Shown in pieces: positions 61,373-64,000 of a stretch of 64,000 bases of DNA. The notes under the pieces were generated by a model, which had not been told where the DNA came from, did not search any database, and worked only from the letters and a program-made list of their open reading frames with translations. This DNA is from Silvibacterium acidisoli (GTDB lineage Bacteria > Acidobacteriota > Terriglobia > Terriglobales > Acidobacteriaceae). How positions within the stretch are numbered: position 1 is the stretch's first letter; the number at the start of each line of letters is the position of its first letter. The position numbers and the translations under genes are program-made. The stretch spans positions 1,612,001 to 1,676,000 of the forward strand of contig CP085323.1 of NCBI GenBank assembly GCA_022870745.1, in the 5' to 3' direction.

Positions 61373-61971
61373 CGTGTTTCCTTTCCCTGTCGTGTTTCGA
61401 GTTGCTGCTGCGGGTGATGCCTTCCTGCCGTGCGCGAGGCCTGTGCTGTGATGCCGGTGGTGCGGCAGCGACGCGCGCTCAGCTGGAAGGATGTGTCGCG
61501 ATACGCGGCTTTTTCGCGGAGCAGGATGGCTGCACCGGTGAAGGTCGCTCGCGTCAACGTCCAGATCGAGGCGTTCATATCGGCCACGTGCGCGTCGGCC
61601 AGCTCATAGGACATGCCCATCGAGCCGGTAGCGCCCTGCCGCATCTGTTCCTCGACCTCGGGAAAGTCTTTCCCGAAGAGATATCCGCTTACCTTGAGGC
61701 GGTTTCCCTCGATGTCGGCCTGGGTGATGATGCCGCACTTGCGGCGCGCATCGTGGCCGTCCCAGGAAGGCGTGTAGTCGACCGCCATGCCGATGAGCGA
61801 GGGCAGCGCCGCTGTGGCCGCGGCTCGCGTGAGAATGACGCGATGGCCGCGCGCTCCCGATGGCGGACGCGTGCTGGGCTCATCGATCAGCGTCAGCACG
61901 CCTTCGAACGGAATGCGATTGGGGTGGCCTGCGACCTCAGGCAGTGCGACTGCCAGTGCTTCCAGTCTCAT
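61363..61971 (-). CDS. Prohead protease-like protein
   Basis: A 202-residue protein of the prohead serine-protease type: VLTLIDEPSTRPPSGARGHRVILT, the fold core ALPSLIGMAVDYTPSWDGHDARRKCGIITQADIEGNRLKVSG, and GATGSMGMSYELADAHV with the presumed nucleophile Ser and the HDARRK His region. The last about 45 residues are low complexity (HHPQQQLETRQGKETRW). Its role is to clear scaffold from procapsids; identification from motif layout and gene order. No separate start issue; 42 bp after the portal stop. Confidence 0.65.
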   Translation of the reverse strand: MRLEALAVALPEVAGHPNRIPFEGVLTLIDEPSTRPPSGARGHRVILTRAAATAALPSLIGMAVDYTPSWDGHDARRKCGIITQADIEGNRLKVSGYLFGKDFPEVEEQMRQGATGSMGMSYELADAHVADMNASIWTLTRATFTGAAILLREKAAYRDTSFQLSARRCRTTGITAQASRTAGRHHPQQQLETRQGKETRWR

Positions 61972-62013
61972 TGCTGCTCCTTGGGTTTCTTCGTGGGGTT
62001 CCTGCTTGGTGGG

Positions 62014-63312
62014 TTATTCATTCTGTTTCAATGCGGATTCAGCGACCTCCTCTTCTGCGACCGGATCGGGTCCCGGCACGGAATTCGAAATGGAGGCGCC
62101 AGGCAGCGGAGACAGGCCGCGCATGGCGCGCACCTCGTTCACGGTGAGAACCCCGGCGGCAAGCAATGCCGTCTGGATCTCGATCTCCTGCATCTCGTCG
62201 CGGGAGTCGAGCTCGTTGAAGACGAACTCGAACTCATGCCAGCCAAGCCGCTTCGCGAAGAGGTCGCGGGTGATGTGCTCGGCAACAAGCCGCGCCAGCG
62301 GTGTGATGGCAGAGTGGAAAGCTTCGTCCATCAGCTCGCCCGCGGTGGACTTGTTCACATCCTGCTCAAGGCCCAGCATCAGCGGCGGCAGATTGAAAGC
62401 GTTCGCGATCATGCGAATGAGGAACTGCTGCCAGTTGAGGCGCAGGTCGGCATCGGTGCCTTGCGCAAAGCGCAGCACCTCGGGCTTCTGCGGCGAGCTG
62501 AGAATGGGAACGCGTCCGGTGCCTTCGATCTCGTCCTGCCACCAGCGGATGAGCCGCTCCTGCTGCGCGGGCGTGGTTTCGTCGATCCAGAGAGCGTACT
62601 GAACGACGCTGTTGCTGGCGAGCTTGCCGGCGAAGCGGTGCGCGCCAAGAAAGGAGTTGACGCTCTCGAACGCAACTTCCAGAGGCCCCAGCCCAAAGGG
62701 CGTGTAGGTGCGCGGATTCATGCGCATATAGATAAGCTCGTTGTCGTTCAACGCGATCGACGACTGATCGCCGACCAGACCTGTCGCCTGCGCGTAGCGC
62801 GGCGAATCGGGGCGGCCATCCCAGCGCGGATTGATGCGAATGGTCGCACCATCGACCGGCCACAGCTCGAATGGCTTTTCGGAATTGCCAGTCAGGTCCA
62901 TCTCGATCGCGCCGTATCCGCCGACAAGTGCATCTTCGAGCACCTGCTCGATGAGTGTGCGGAAGGAATCGGAGTCATTGGGGGCCTGGAGGGTGCGGCG
63001 CAGGATTGCAGCCTTGCGCGCGGCATAGCCGACCTTTCCTGGCATGTAATCGCGTTTGAGGCGAACCTGCCAGTCCAGGCTGGCCACGCGGTCCTTAATG
63101 ATGTTGATGGCGCGGCGCACGACCGGCGTCTCGGCGAAGCGGCGCAGGTTTGCAGGCGTGGGCTTGGGCAGCGTGTGTCCGGGCGCTGGATAAGGTCCCA
63201 GGATTGACGGCAGGGCCAGCGTCTTGCGCTGCAACGGAGCGGCTTCGGCGGCCTCTACATTTCCGCCTCCCAGCTTTTTCCAGGCACTTCGGATGGAATC
63301 TTTCACGCTCAC
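62014..63312 (-). CDS. Phage portal protein (HK97-type)
   Basis: A 432-residue portal. PLQRKTLALPSILGPYP, AINIIKDRVASLDWQVRLKRDY, WPVDGATIRINPRWDGRPD, IYMRMNPRTYTPFGLGPLEVA, IRMIANAFNLPPLMLGL, and an acidic C-terminus form the portal series. It forms the dodecameric DNA gate. I use GTG at 63312, with AAGGAG 9 nt upstream; the start at 63339 would be a TTG and would put the AAGGAG inside the coding region. A short repeat block lies immediately upstream. Confidence 0.85.
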   Translation of the reverse strand: MSVKDSIRSAWKKLGGGNVEAAEAAPLQRKTLALPSILGPYPAPGHTLPKPTPANLRRFAETPVVRRAINIIKDRVASLDWQVRLKRDYMPGKVGYAARKAAILRRTLQAPNDSDSFRTLIEQVLEDALVGGYGAIEMDLTGNSEKPFELWPVDGATIRINPRWDGRPDSPRYAQATGLVGDQSSIALNDNELIYMRMNPRTYTPFGLGPLEVAFESVNSFLGAHRFAGKLASNSVVQYALWIDETTPAQQERLIRWWQDEIEGTGRVPILSSPQKPEVLRFAQGTDADLRLNWQQFLIRMIANAFNLPPLMLGLEQDVNKSTAGELMDEAFHSAITPLARLVAEHITRDLFAKRLGWHEFEFVFNELDSRDEMQEIEIQTALLAAGVLTVNEVRAMRGLSPLPGASISNSVPGPDPVAEEEVAESALKQNE

Positions 63313-63345
63313 TTGGCTCTGCTCCTTTGTCGATTGCAAATGGAA

Positions 63346-63430
63346 AAGGCATGGCCTGCGCCATGCCTTCTGCTTTCAGGGGCTGAAGCCCCTTGCCTGT
63401 TGTTTGCTATGGCACGGCTGAAGCCGTGCC
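63346..63430. repeat. Triple REP-like hairpins (family B) upstream of the portal gene
   Basis: Three perfect hairpins in a row: AAGGCATGGC/GCCATGCCTT (63346-63369), AGGGGCT/AGCCCCT (63378-63393), and GGCACGGCT/AGCCGTGCC (63411-63430). The core of the last two is GGCTgaAGCC. A degraded copy is at 54071-54100, and AGGGGCTtaAGCCTT at 60834-60848 is a short one. Confidence 0.85.
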
Positions 63431-63441
63431 CTTTCACAAAG

Positions 63442-64000
63442 CTAGATTCTCAACTCTCGTCTTGCGGTTGCGGCTACGCGGTCCAGGTCATTCGTCGTCA
63501 ACACACGGATCTGTTGCGCTTCCATCGTCTCGATGGCGAAGCGATATTGCGCTTCGCCATCTTCGGTCTCTTTGCGTTCGCGTATCGGTTCAACGATGGC
63601 CGTCAGCTCCAGCGATGCATTTTCGATGCGACGCACGCCTTCCGTCAGCGAAGATAGACTGAAGGCGAGCACCTTGGCAGTCTCCGAATCGCCGTCGAGC
63701 GAGACCGCGTGAAACATGCGGATGACGCCGTTGGGGCGATACCCACAGTCGATGCGCAACGGATCGCCGGGCCGTGTGTAGCTGGCGGCGGCGATGCGCT
63801 TCTGCATCAGGTCCCAAACGCCGGCGCGCTCGAACTCGGATCGCATTTTTGCATGGATAGCCATGCGTCCGCTGCGCCGCGAAGCCGGCTCACGCTTTCT
63901 CGCCTCGACATGCAGCCGCATCAACTGCTCGATCTCCGCGGGGATCGACTCTGCCAGGCAGGCCTTGGACGTCGTGATCTGCAGAAGGTTCGAGAACGAG
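63442..64000 (-). CDS. Hypothetical phage-block protein (N-terminus beyond the right edge)
   Basis: The frame is open to the window edge; at least 185 residues are visible, beginning SFSNLLQITTSKACLAESIP and including the internal region RPNGVIRMFHAVSLDGDSETAKVLAFS, then IENASLELTAIVEPIRE and a C-terminal helix VLTTNDLDRVAATARREL. I do not recognise a family. It lies where a terminase or a module-entry gene would be expected, but it has no Walker or nuclease motif in the visible part. A conventional ATG near 63921 is possible but there is good coding character further upstream. Confidence 0.55.
   Translation of the reverse strand, partial: SFSNLLQITTSKACLAESIPAEIEQLMRLHVEARKREPASRRSGRMAIHAKMRSEFERAGVWDLMQKRIAAASYTRPGDPLRIDCGYRPNGVIRMFHAVSLDGDSETAKVLAFSLSSLTEGVRRIENASLELTAIVEPIRERKETEDGEAQYRFAIETMEAQQIRVLTTNDLDRVAATARRELRI

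Larger units (their letters stand above)
54523..64000 (-). mobile_element. Phage structural module (prophage, GTA-like remnant, or domesticated element)
   Basis: A contiguous minus-strand block of ten proteins with phage head and tail character, from portal (right) to a small coiled-coil membrane protein (left). No integrase, repressor, lysis, tape-measure or terminase gene is in the window; terminase may lie beyond the right edge. Repeat elements also found in host genes lie between the phage genes. Codon use and GC content look host-like. No att site or duplicated tRNA end is visible at the left edge. Confidence 0.75.

Noticed and set aside
61225-63207. 660-residue plus-strand frame
   Set aside because: Antisense to portal and protease genes; no motifs.

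Overview
The window is high-GC bacterial chromosome whose gene content points to an Acidobacteriaceae-type acidobacterium (Terriglobus, Granulicella or Edaphobacter relatives). The indications are tandem periplasmic GH3 glucosidases, a PadR regulator with an ABC-permease-prefix protein, YXWGXW and DUF4397 lipoproteins, several orphan zinc-ribbon proteins, and a Gram-negative envelope (BamA, RND pump, OprM-type channel). The taxonomic call is inference; there is no rRNA in the window.

Layout. 1-6.6 kb (minus strand): partial bamA, a CPXCG protein, a histidine kinase followed 39 bp later by a cytoplasmic molybdopterin oxidoreductase, and infC, which appears to start at a rare AUC codon. 6.9-12.4 kb: a receiver domain with a lysine/alanine-rich histone-like tail, zinc ribbons, rpsU, a HAD phosphatase, an ICMT-like methyltransferase, an outer-membrane barrel, an S23-type four-helix-bundle protein, a rhomboid with a substituted catalytic dyad, and an orphan LysW-like carrier protein. 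12.4-19.7 kb: rpsA, padR and partner, an AzgA-type purine permease and two lipoproteins. 19.8-27 kb: an RND-adaptor-OMF efflux operon with a divergent LysR regulator. 27-34 kb: two GH3 enzymes and a GT39-like membrane glycosyltransferase with TPRs.

34.2-43.1 kb holds a cell-envelope cluster. A penicillin-binding-like domain protein and a SpoIID/zinc-peptidase fusion converge on an operon of DUF1175 protein (NlpC/P60-like), alpha-2-macroglobulin (thioester CTEQ) and a membrane protein. It resembles the proteobacterial yfaS/mag loci but is built differently. 43.2-54.1 kb is biosynthetic: tRNA-Pro(CGG), homocysteine methyltransferase, purL-purF, small zinc proteins, a MerR regulator, and the pyrR-pyrB-pyrC operon.

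54.2-64 kb: a tandem array of a palindromic REP-like repeat borders a compact phage structural module read leftward: portal, prohead protease, scaffold-like protein, major capsid protein, connector, completion and tube-like proteins, and a tail hub-like protein. No tape-measure gene is visible. The same repeat family lies between phage genes and inside the 5' end of purF, so the phage module looks long resident and perhaps domesticated. Its right end, where terminase would be expected, lies outside the window.
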